64,000 nucleotides of DNA from assembly GCA_001600355.1 (NCBI GenBank), contig BCJU01000005.1, forward strand, positions 590,099 to 654,098, read 5' to 3'. The DNA is from Meira nashicola. Taxonomy: Eukaryota > Basidiomycota > Exobasidiomycetes > Exobasidiales > Brachybasidiaceae. The position numbers and the translations under genes were made by a program. A model generated the notes under the pieces. It was not told the DNA's origin and ran no database searches. It was given only the letters and a program-made list of their open reading frames with translations. This document shows, piece after piece, positions 49,047 to 57,667 of the stretch; within the stretch, counting starts at the first letter, position 1, and each line of letters begins with the position of its first letter.

Positions 49047-50670
49047 ATGTTGATGAACAATTTTGTCACAATTACGCTTTTAGTGGCCGTTCAGGTCTCT
49101 TTAGCCCTTGCTAAAGCAAATTTACCACCCATTCCAGCGGACAAAAGCACACCAATCCATCAAAGACTCTCGTTAACAGCTCCACAAAGTGAGTGAAAGA
49201 TTTTCAAACAGTTATAGTCAATTTATTAACCATTCTTATTTCTCTTTAGCAATATCTCTTGCATGGAACACATATGAAAAGATTGCTAAACCATGTGTAC
49301 AATATGGTGAATCGGAATCTTCACTCGATCAAACAGCATGTTCCACAAGTTCAGTAACTTATAAAACTTCGCGAACATGGGCAAATTCTGTTCGAATTGA
49401 TGGTTTAAAGCCTGCAACGAAATATTATTATAAAATCGTTTCTACCAATTCCACTTCTGACTTTTTTCAAACTGGACGTCAAGCAGGTGATAAAACTCCA
49501 TTCACTATGGTCACTTTGGCTGATTTGGGAGTTGTTGGACCGGATGGTTATACGTTAAATGGTGACGCATCAAAGCGTGATACGATTCCACAAGTTGATC
49601 CTTCTTTAGAACATACTACAATTTCTCAATTGGCAAAAAGTGTTGCAGATTATGAATTCATTATTCATCCAGGTGATTTAGCTTATGCTGATGATTGGCA
49701 AGGTGAGAATGAATGATATAATGTACTAGAATTGATACTGATCTTTTATCACTTTTTTTAAATAGAAAAATCACACAATCAAGGTGACGGTCAAAATGCA
49801 TATGAAGCAATTTTAGAACAATTTTATGAACAACTTGCACCTGTTTCAGGTAGAAAGCCTTATATGGTTTCACCTGGAAATCATGAAGCAGATTGCGTTG
49901 AAGGAGGTTATAAGCTCGGTGTTTGTCCACAAGGTCAATACAACTTTACCGATTTTATGAATAGATTCGGAACAATTTCACCTGCTGCTTATCCATCTTC
50001 TTCGCAAAATTCAGCAGCAATTGCGAATGCAAAAAAAGCAAGATCTTTAGCCGTTCCACCATTTTGGTTCTCATTCGATTATGGTCAAGTTCATATTGCA
50101 ATGATTGATACAGAAACTGATTTCACAAATAGTCCAGATGGACCAGGTACAACTTTAGACGCAGGTAATTTTGGATCAATTGGTCAACAATTAGCTTTCT
50201 TAGAAGCTGATTTAGCAAGCGTTGATAGAGGCGTTACTCCTTGGGTAATTGTTGCAGGACATCGTCCATGGTATACTGCCGGAGGTGATGGATGCAAACC
50301 TTGCAGAGCTGCATTTGAAAAGGTTTTATACAAGTATGGAGTTGATTTAGCTGCATTTGGTCATGTTCATAATTTGCAAAGATATGCTCCCGTTTATAAT
50401 AACACTGCCGATCCAGCAGGATATAATAATCCTAAAGCACCAATGTACGTCGTTATCGGTGGAGCAGGAAATATTGAAGGACATTCAAGTATATCTGGAC
50501 GTCAATCTTATAACGATTTTGCATATAATGATTCTTTCGGATATGGAACATTGACATTCCACAATAGAACTCATCTTGAAGTTAAATTCATTAATTCAGT
50601 CGATGGTAGTGTTCTGGATCAATCTATGTTATATAAAGCACACAAAGATAACTTTGTCAGTCAATCATAA
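49047..50670 (+). CDS. Secreted purple acid phosphatase
   Basis: Three exons, 49047-49188, 49250-49702 and 49766-50670, with introns of 61 and 63 nt (donors GTGAGT and GTGAGA), giving 499 residues. A signal peptide (MLMNNFVTITLLVAVQVSLALA) precedes an N-terminal fibronectin-like domain (SLAWNTYEKIAKPCVQYG). The metallophosphatase motifs follow in order: TLADLGV, HPGDLAYADDW, SPGNHEADC, IVAGHRPWYTAGG and AAFGHVHNLQRY, together the seven ligands of the dinuclear metal centre. The second intron falls right after the DDWQ of motif two. It should hydrolyse phosphomonoesters outside the cell at acid pH. The C-terminus (YGTLTFHNRTHLEVKF) is the usual family ending. Several NxT/S glycosylation sites are visible. 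Confidence 0.94.
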
Positions 50671-50743
50671 ATGTGATATATCATGTATAAATTCACTAGA
50701 AATTTTTCATAAAGAATATTATTGACTGTTGAAGATACAAAAG

Positions 50744-52090
50744 TTACTCTTCCGATCGAGCAAGTTGAAGAAGTTGACTTAGAGCAGAGATTGTCGCATT
50801 TCCAAACACGGCAACATTGGTAGGATCATCAAGTTTTAATGCTTTGTCTGATCTTTGACATCCCTTTGAAATTCCTTTTCCGGTGAATTGACCTTGCAAG
50901 AATAGAGCTGAATAGGAAATTTGAACGATTTGCATTCCTAAATGTTTTTCTGTCGTACTACGAATGTACTGTAATGACGTACTTTTACCTGAACAAAGTC
51001 TACTTTCATATTCATCAGCCACAGAAATTGGCACAAATTGATCTTGAACCGAATGGTATAAGAAGATTGGAATTTTAATCTCTTGACCTTCTTTTTGAGT
51101 TGCAAGAATACCTTCTGAGAATGGTAGACTTGGGTCACCATAAACTTGACTTGTTTGCAAATTGAAATATTTCTCCCAAATCTTTTGACCTGCAAACGGT
51201 TTCAAAACGGAATCTATACATAATTTTTCAGTATATTGTTTAGCTTTCTTAATTTGACTTGCATTACCATGTTTTTCAATCCAATTTTCAAACCTTTTAT
51301 CGACTTTAGCTTGTCCAAAAAGTGATAATAAGATAAATCCGGCAATACGAGTACCATCTTCTGATTGTCCAACTTGAGTAACATTTGCCGGTACGCCTCC
51401 TATTGAAGCTCCAACGATATATTTTTCAAGTTCAGGTGCATAAGTTTTTAACTTTTGCAATGACCAAGCGATTGCATGACCACCATTAGAATAACCTTCT
51501 AAGCCAATTTTAACCTTGTCTTTTAAGTTGGCAGGAATGATTGTAGTAAAATGCAATAAAGCCCGTAAACCATCTAAAACTGAAGTTGCAGCTACATTGG
51601 TTTGTTGAAAAGCTGCTTTAGGACCTTCATAATCTGGAAAAACATAAATTCGATTAAGCGAAGTTTGAATACCAACAGAAAAGAGTTCACTTGAAATGTT
51701 GCCTGTTAAAATTGAACGTGAAGGTCCGCAATTTGGATTGTTACTATCATATGCAGCAGCACCTAAAACGACTTCAACGTTGGATATCTTTGAAGGATCA
51801 TATGTTTTCGGAACAAAAACTGTCATAACTTTCGCTTGAGGTTGGCTAACATCAAAACCTTGTGAACGATAAACGATTTGATATGTTTGACCAACAGATT
51901 GAAGCATAGGTAAAGCGGTTAAATTGATATTCACTTTTCTACTTTTAATAATTTTACCCAGAGGATATCCAGCAATATCTTTTGGTTCTTCAAAGAATGG
52001 GTCATCGTAAAAGCGTTTTCCGCATTTATCCGAAGCTGTTGCTACTAAAGCAGAGATGAAAAGTGAAGTTAAGATGATTAAGATTTGCAT
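50744..52090 (-). CDS. Secretory lipase of the LIP / Candida lipase A-like family
   Basis: From ATG 52090 the protein has 448 residues with a signal peptide (MQILIILTSLFISALVATAS); upstream in-frame ATGs at 52126, 52138 and 52186 would bury it. The family (fungal secretory lipases) is recognised from DDPFFEEPKDIAGYPLGKIIKSRKV, TYQIVYRSQG, IYVFPDYEGPKAAF, the nucleophile elbow GYSNGGHAIAWS, YHSVQDQFVP with the likely acid Asp, and TEKHLGM with the catalytic His. It should cleave triglycerides or other esters outside the cell. Length is normal for the family. The neighbouring caleosin gene is a lipid-body-associated function, a suggestive pairing. Confidence 0.93.
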   Translation of the reverse strand: MQILIILTSLFISALVATASDKCGKRFYDDPFFEEPKDIAGYPLGKIIKSRKVNINLTALPMLQSVGQTYQIVYRSQGFDVSQPQAKVMTVFVPKTYDPSKISNVEVVLGAAAYDSNNPNCGPSRSILTGNISSELFSVGIQTSLNRIYVFPDYEGPKAAFQQTNVAATSVLDGLRALLHFTTIIPANLKDKVKIGLEGYSNGGHAIAWSLQKLKTYAPELEKYIVGASIGGVPANVTQVGQSEDGTRIAGFILLSLFGQAKVDKRFENWIEKHGNASQIKKAKQYTEKLCIDSVLKPFAGQKIWEKYFNLQTSQVYGDPSLPFSEGILATQKEGQEIKIPIFLYHSVQDQFVPISVADEYESRLCSGKSTSLQYIRSTTEKHLGMQIVQISYSALFLQGQFTGKGISKGCQRSDKALKLDDPTNVAVFGNATISALSQLLQLARSEE

Positions 52091-52397
52091 TGTGAGTGAA
52101 AAAAGTTGGTGGGGGAAAAGAGACATACTCTCTTTCATATGTGTTCCCCTTTTAAGGCCATTGTTGGGCGTAAACAATGTGTTCACAAATGAAGCGGAAC
52201 TCCATGTACAGCAACTTTACGGCGCCCGCTTTTGCTTACGTCACTTTTATTTTCGCATTTCGTATTTCAGGAGTAAATGAACCATCGATTTTCAACCCTA
52301 CCAAATTTTATGTCGGCGTCGAAATGGACTCTAATTCTATTATTAATCGATAAACACGTAATTTACAAGAGACTATCTGTTGATTTGATGTGATTGT
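52091..52397. other. Intergenic region between lipase and caleosin genes
   Basis: About 300 bp; the lipase promoter and the 3' flank of the caleosin gene. Nothing else recognised. Confidence 0.45.
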
Positions 52398-53200
52398 TCA
52401 CTTTGCCTTGAATGCTCCTAAACGTTTATGGGCCAAGACAACAAAGACGCTTCCATCTAAAACTCCTAAAATATCATCTTTTTTCATATATCCATCTTTA
52501 GGCCATAAGAGCAAAAAAGTAGAACCCCATTCGAATGCAAATGCAAACACCCCGAAAATGTCCATCATATTTCTGCGTTCTTTGATCATTACCAAGCCAT
52601 CATAAAATGAAAGAGCTTCTTTGTTATGAAAAGAAGAATAATCTTCTAAAATATCTTGAAATTTTTGATATTGCAGTTGACCACGACGATTGTAAGATTC
52701 CGTATCAGAGCCATGCTTGCAACGATGAATATTAGCAACATAAATGCGCATATATGGATCTGGAAGCCAATCTGTCCAACGATTTCCGTTTGATGGTAAA
52801 GTTGGATAAGAGAATGGACCATGAATGATAAAAACTGATAAAATTGAAATGATTAAACCGAATCCCAACGATAGAAATGCGAAAAAAGTATCAGATGGCC
52901 AAATGATTCCATCGCAATCACCATCAAAGAAAGCGACATGTTTTTGCATCGCAGTCATACTCTTCATACTTTCATTATAATCTTTACGATCGCCATTTGG
53001 CTGTAGAATGGATTTAGAATCTTTAATATTTGTACTGAAAGCTTCCCTATACTACTCACCTTTCTCCAAGTGTTTCCGACATGATATGGAACAACGCGTT
53101 TCTTTCCACCAAAACCTTCTTTTGTTAAATCTAAACGTGTATTATCGAAGAAAGGATCAACGTCAACACGACGAATTGATTCTTTTTTGTTTGTAGACAT
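52398..53200 (-). CDS. Caleosin (lipid-body, calcium- and haem-binding peroxygenase family)
   Basis: Two exons, 53060-53200 and 52398-53000, with a 59-nt GTGAGT...CTACAG intron, giving 247 residues. Caleosin hallmarks: the single EF-hand (about residues 70-85, FFDGDCDGIIWPSDTFFAF) after KHVA with a first His, the amphipathic/hydrophobic segment LSLGFGLIISILSVFIIHG, the SYPT loop, and WTDWLPDPYMRIYVANIHRCKHGSDT with the second conserved histidines (~139 and 143). Caleosins bind Ca2+ and haem and act as peroxygenases on fatty-acid hydroperoxides at lipid droplets or microsomes. The C-terminal half has the usual FEWGSTFLLLWPKDGYMKKDD. No signal peptide, as expected. A TATAAA box lies about 83 bp upstream. 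Confidence 0.95.
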
Positions 53201-53282
53201 TTTGATAAATAGGGGAGGGTAAAGGTAGAAAAAGAAGAAAGTGGATCACGTTCGAATACCTTTAAGATTAATAATCGATGCA

Positions 53283-53288
53283 TTTATA
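53283..53288 (-). promoter_or_regulatory. Possible TATA box of the caleosin gene
   Basis: TATAAA on the minus strand, about 83 bp upstream of the ATG at 53200. Confidence 0.35.
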
Positions 53289-53459
53289 TTGGCTTTCAAT
53301 TCCTTGCATGCAAGAAGGGTCAAGAGATGCGCTGCGCCGCACGCTAGAAATGGCTTGGTGTTAAAAATTCGTATGTGGAGCTAGAAATTCATAAATTATC
53401 AAATTCAATCAATTCACGTTGCACAAAGAATAACATTTGTACTATATGTATAATAAGAT

Positions 53460-55511
53460 TCAGGAACAGCATGTAGAACCAGAATTTTCTACAGCTTTAA
53501 AGAGAGTTGATGCATTAGTGGCTTGATTGCTTACGGGAACATCCATTGCAGGATTACGAGTAAAGAAATCGACAGGCTTTAAAGAAACCATTAAAGATTC
53601 ACAAGGCATAACTGGAAAATCTTCTACTCTTGGATTATGGGTTAATCCAAAGCAAGCCCATAAAATTAGATCTTGATCTTTTGTTGATTTTTGTCTTTTT
53701 ACCATTTCTCCTACTCCTCCTGCTTTACCTCTACTCTGATTTGTCCACTTTCCTGCTGCATAAAGATCTTCTTCTTCTTCTGTATGACGTGTGATCCAAA
53801 TGTGATGTTGTGCAAATTCTGCTCGATGAGCTGCGACAGAATTCGGATGAGCGAGTAATAATTGAGTGGCAGGCATATGTATCTTAAAACCATGAGGATT
53901 TTGTGAAATTGGATTAATTTTTTTCGAATTAACGATCTTAAAAGTTCTGTTTGCCATCGGATTTAAATCATAAAAACTTTCTTTTTCAATTATATTCTTT
54001 TGTATTATATAACCTGTTCCTTTCGGATTACGTTCTTTATCTTTTTCAGTTTCGAATGGCATCCTAACACTTTCTTCGTATAATGCCGTATTTCCATCAC
54101 CATCCACTCTAGGATGAATACGTAAGCAAAAGATGTGTTGATGATTTGTTGCTAAAACGCCTGAAGCAACTACGTTTCCATAAGATGAAACTTTTCCTTT
54201 ATCGATCGTTGCTACACTTAAAACGCCTGTCGCTCTCGTTTCGAAATGAATTGCACCTGCTTGATCGAAATACCAAAGGAAGATATATTCGTAATTATCA
54301 ACCGTAATAATCGTTTGTAAAACTAATTGTCGATTTCGCGTAACGAAAGCATTCTCTGTACGATAATTCGTATGTTTCATTCCGATTCCCATATCTTGTT
54401 CATGACAACAAACTACATTCTTTTGTATTAATTGTGAACCGTCTGGTAATGCAATAGCCCCATCGAAATAATGAATTAAACCTAAACAATCACAACCGAG
54501 ATGTAAAGAATTTGCCGTTACACCTGCACCTGCATCACCTAAATCAAAAGCTTGCTTTCTGTGTAAAGGTGGTCTTGGATCTCCATATGGAACAGTCATT
54601 TCTGAAATGCTTAATCGATAAAATGTTGGCCTTCCATCATAACGAATATCGTGTAAGACTAAACCTTCACGAACGTTCCAACTGATACGCATACTCCATT
54701 TCTGCCATAAAATTTCACGTCCATTAATTGTGAATGAAACTCCTTCTGGTTGAATTACCTGTAAAGGCTTTAAATCTGTTCTACCTTTATAATTTTCTTG
54801 TAAATGTGGCATATATTCGTTCGGTTGAAATAGGTTGGCGTTAAATTCTTCTTTCCATGTATGCTTCATTCCATCTGAATCATCTCCGGTATACACCCAA
54901 TCAATTCTCGTAACAGTATCTTTAACAACGTCCCAAACAGGAATAAAAGGTAAAGGATATGAATAATGAAATCCATCTTTATCTCCTTTTGCTCCGGGAG
55001 GACGCATGTGCATCAAAAATGAAAGGTATGCAGGCTCATCATCAAATTCATCGCTACCATAAATCCAAGGATCGGCACAAATTGGTGTATCTTTTGACAA
55101 TCCTAATTGTTCTAGAGCATCCAAAGTTGTAGGATGATTAACAATTCTTTCTTCTAAAGATATCAACATAAACATATCCAAAGGCGGTTTATGACTTAGA
55201 TCCATCTTTTCATGTTTTTCAATCTTTAATGATCTAACATCAATTATGCAAGTATGAATTTGTGCTGCTTTCTTATCAGTGAAAATAACTTCAGCTTTTC
55301 TTGAAATGTTTGTATAAATTGCATCTTGATCATATTTTCCGCTGCTTAATGCGTCAAGCAAAGGTGCTAATTTAGACTTCGGAGGCTCGATTCTTTGTAC
55401 GGCTTTAAACCAAATTTCTTGACCGAAAGTAGCATAAACAAGTTTGACTACTTCTGAGTGCTCCCAACTAGTTAGTTCGTCTAATGGATGAATAAATTTG
55501 CTCGCTGTCAT
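53460..55511 (-). CDS. Copper amine oxidase
   Basis: A 683-residue quinoprotein starting at ATG 55511 (the frame also opens three codons earlier at TTG). It oxidises primary amines to aldehydes with release of ammonia and H2O2. The cofactor site TVDNYEYIFLWYF (near residue 400) contains the T-x-x-N-Y-E/D motif in which the Tyr becomes topaquinone. Copper ligands appear as NHQHIF and a later His in the C-terminal MPCESLMVSLKPVDFFTRNPAMDVP region. The N-terminal HPLDELTSWEHSEVVKLV resembles D2/D3 of the family. There is no signal peptide; cytosolic or peroxisomal location is likely, though no PTS1 is visible at the C-terminus (GSTCCS). Its neighbours are permeases and a regulator, suggesting amine use as a nitrogen source. 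Confidence 0.95.
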   Translation of the reverse strand: MTASKFIHPLDELTSWEHSEVVKLVYATFGQEIWFKAVQRIEPPKSKLAPLLDALSSGKYDQDAIYTNISRKAEVIFTDKKAAQIHTCIIDVRSLKIEKHEKMDLSHKPPLDMFMLISLEERIVNHPTTLDALEQLGLSKDTPICADPWIYGSDEFDDEPAYLSFLMHMRPPGAKGDKDGFHYSYPLPFIPVWDVVKDTVTRIDWVYTGDDSDGMKHTWKEEFNANLFQPNEYMPHLQENYKGRTDLKPLQVIQPEGVSFTINGREILWQKWSMRISWNVREGLVLHDIRYDGRPTFYRLSISEMTVPYGDPRPPLHRKQAFDLGDAGAGVTANSLHLGCDCLGLIHYFDGAIALPDGSQLIQKNVVCCHEQDMGIGMKHTNYRTENAFVTRNRQLVLQTIITVDNYEYIFLWYFDQAGAIHFETRATGVLSVATIDKGKVSSYGNVVASGVLATNHQHIFCLRIHPRVDGDGNTALYEESVRMPFETEKDKERNPKGTGYIIQKNIIEKESFYDLNPMANRTFKIVNSKKINPISQNPHGFKIHMPATQLLLAHPNSVAAHRAEFAQHHIWITRHTEEEEDLYAAGKWTNQSRGKAGGVGEMVKRQKSTKDQDLILWACFGLTHNPRVEDFPVMPCESLMVSLKPVDFFTRNPAMDVPVSNQATNASTLFKAVENSGSTCCS

Positions 55512-55566
55512 TCTTGGCAAATTTGATTGTGGTTGTAAGACAAGAACATTTTATAAAATTCAGCCC

Positions 55567-55574
55567 TTTATATA
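55567..55574 (-). promoter_or_regulatory. Probable TATA box of the copper amine oxidase gene
   Basis: TATATAAA on the minus strand, about 56 bp upstream of the ATG at 55511. Confidence 0.45.
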
Positions 55575-55793
55575 ATTATTGATTGCTGCTTATCTTCTTT
55601 TTCTGTATTGCATTTATAGATAATAGTGATCATTTGAGGCAATGGTCAATTGAGGTCTTTTAGCCGAGTATCGAAATTATTAAATCATTCATTTAAATAA
55701 AAAGACAATAAATTTAAAGTCAACCTAATATAAAGATCGTGTATAATTACCAACTAGGCATTAGCGCTGTGTATTAAGAATAATAAAGCGTTT

Positions 55794-55817
55794 ATTCGCA
55801 TATTCGCATATTCGCGT
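55794..55817. repeat. Short tandem repeat (3 x 8 bp)
   Basis: Units ATTCGCAT, ATTCGCAT, ATTCGCGT in direct succession in the amine oxidase/permease intergenic region. Confidence 0.7.
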
Positions 55818-56079
55818 ATTTATGCGATCTATGCGAGGATGAATGTACCTCGCACTTTTTGACTGATAAGAAAGGAGGTTAGTTCTACAGGGGGCGGAGC
55901 GAAGCCTCCTTGGCGCGATCAAGAAATAAGGTTATCTCATATATTAATCGGGCAGCAAAGAAAATCAAGTCTTTATGTTCCTATCTATATATTAAAGAGA
56001 ACATATATATATGTATGTATAACTGTCACCCTTTTATCTCTAAAATTAAGCAACATTTTCCTTTTTAACCACAATAAAA

Positions 56080-57624
56080 ATGAATAGTCCAACATCAGAA
56101 AAGAAAGGTATGGTAACAGACAGCGAACAACTATATGCTGTTGAAAACCAAGGTCAAAATATGAACATGATCGCAGCCGAATACCCTCTTTCCTCAGAAT
56201 TACGTAAAAAGTTGAATAGACCGGCGGTGATTGCATTTGGATATTTGACCGTGACAACTTGGTCTGCTTATTCGACTGCATCTGCAACTGCTTTAGTAGC
56301 AGGTGGTTTAAATGTTTTCTTTTGGGGTTTATTAATCGTTGTTTTTTGCAACGTATGTGCAGCAGCTTCTTTGGCAGAACCAGCTTCTTTATACCCTTTT
56401 GGAAATCAAGCTTCATGGTCTTTAGTCCTATCACCTAAACGTATAGGAAGAAGTCTTTCTTATACCATTCAATGGTTCATTCTTTCAGGATATTCACTTT
56501 TAGCACTTTCAGCAACTACTTTGCTTTCACAAATGCTCTTAGCTATGGCACAAATTACACATCCAAACTATGAAATCAAACCTTTACATTACGCTCTCAC
56601 TATTGATGCTTTAACAATTTGTTTAATCTTGGTTGGTATGTTTGGAAGCAAGATTATAGCAAAGGCAAATATAACTAGCTTAATATGGAATTTATGTGGA
56701 TTTATAACCATTTCGCTTTTTATGCTCATTCAAAGTCGTGGACATTATAACAATGCAAAAACGGCTTTCGTTACAGTTTCAAATCAATCAGGTTGGAGTT
56801 CGTCATTCGTACCTTGGGTGTCTGGTTTAAGTCAAGCAGCATTATCTACAACAGCGTTTGATGCAGTTGCTCATTTAGCTCCTGAAATGTATTCACCTCA
56901 CAGAGATGTACCTTTTGGAATGTTATCAGCAATAGGAACAAACGGAATCGTTGGATTGATTTATGCGGTCATCTTTGTTTTTTGTTTACCCGCTAATGCA
57001 TTCGGTTTGCTTTCAACTCCTACCGGTTTTCCTTTCGGTCAATTTTTATTAATTTTAGCGAAAGGATCTCAAGTTGGAACCGTATTCTTAATTTTAATTC
57101 TCTTTATTCCTCTTCTACTTACAGTTGTAGATGTTTACGTAACAGCTTCAAGAATTTTATGTACTTTCGCACGTCAAGGTGGCTTACCAGAATTTACTGG
57201 AAAGATTAATCAAAAGTTCGATGCACCAATTTACGCTTTCATACTTATGGCAATTATCAATATTAGCTTAGCATGGATTTATAAAGGTAGTACAGCTGCT
57301 TTTAATGCCTTTATTTCTGCACCTGTAGTCATTTTAGGTTGGACTTATTCTGCAGTTGCAGCTTGTATGCTTTTTTACGGTCGTCCAATAGTACAAATCA
57401 AGACAAAGTTTTCATTGGGTAACATTCTTGGACCTTTTGCCAACATTATAACAATCATCTTTTATCTTTGTCTAACCGTTTTCCTTAGCATTCCTTCTAC
57501 TTTGCCAGTTTCTGCTACGTCAATGAATTATACTTCTGTAATTCTAGTGGCAACCATTATAGCTCCAATACTTTCTTGGTTCTTATACGCGAAAAAGCAT
57601 TATCAACCTATCGTTGTAGTTTGA
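56080..57624 (+). CDS. APC-superfamily amino-acid/choline/GABA-type permease
   Basis: A 514-residue protein with about 12 hydrophobic helices. Motifs typical of the fungal ACT group (choline, GABA and polyamine permeases such as Uga4/Hnm1) include KLNRPAVIAFGYLTVTTWSAYSTASATALVAGG, EPASLYPFGNQASWSLVLSP, LSQAALSTTAFDAVAHLAPEMYSPHRDVPFGM and VVDVYVTASRILCTFARQGGLPEF. It probably imports a small amine or amino acid with protons at the plasma membrane. It is divergent from the copper amine oxidase and convergent with the Zn2Cys6 gene (43 bp between ends), consistent with an amine-utilisation group; the actual substrate is not shown by sequence. Confidence 0.92.
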   Translation: MNSPTSEKKGMVTDSEQLYAVENQGQNMNMIAAEYPLSSELRKKLNRPAVIAFGYLTVTTWSAYSTASATALVAGGLNVFFWGLLIVVFCNVCAAASLAEPASLYPFGNQASWSLVLSPKRIGRSLSYTIQWFILSGYSLLALSATTLLSQMLLAMAQITHPNYEIKPLHYALTIDALTICLILVGMFGSKIIAKANITSLIWNLCGFITISLFMLIQSRGHYNNAKTAFVTVSNQSGWSSSFVPWVSGLSQAALSTTAFDAVAHLAPEMYSPHRDVPFGMLSAIGTNGIVGLIYAVIFVFCLPANAFGLLSTPTGFPFGQFLLILAKGSQVGTVFLILILFIPLLLTVVDVYVTASRILCTFARQGGLPEFTGKINQKFDAPIYAFILMAIINISLAWIYKGSTAAFNAFISAPVVILGWTYSAVAACMLFYGRPIVQIKTKFSLGNILGPFANIITIIFYLCLTVFLSIPSTLPVSATSMNYTSVILVATIIAPILSWFLYAKKHYQPIVVV

Positions 57625-57667
57625 TTTATGATACAATGAATGATTTTGTACATGTATTTCTTAAAAT

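Larger units (their letters stand above)
55512..56079. other. Divergent promoter region between amine oxidase and APC permease genes
   Basis: No gene. Contains TATATAAA for the amine oxidase (55567-55574), a short tandem repeat of an 8-mer ATTCGCAT/ATTCGCGT (three units, 55794-55817), and an AAGGAGG...CCTCCTT inverted repeat (55872-55911). Because it lies between two nitrogen-use genes it is a plausible shared control region. Confidence 0.5.

Noticed and set aside
55872..55911. AAGGAGG...CCTCCTT inverted repeat as a transcription terminator or mobile-element end
   Set aside because: Only 7 bp with a 26-base loop in a divergent promoter region; no element or terminator model fits.
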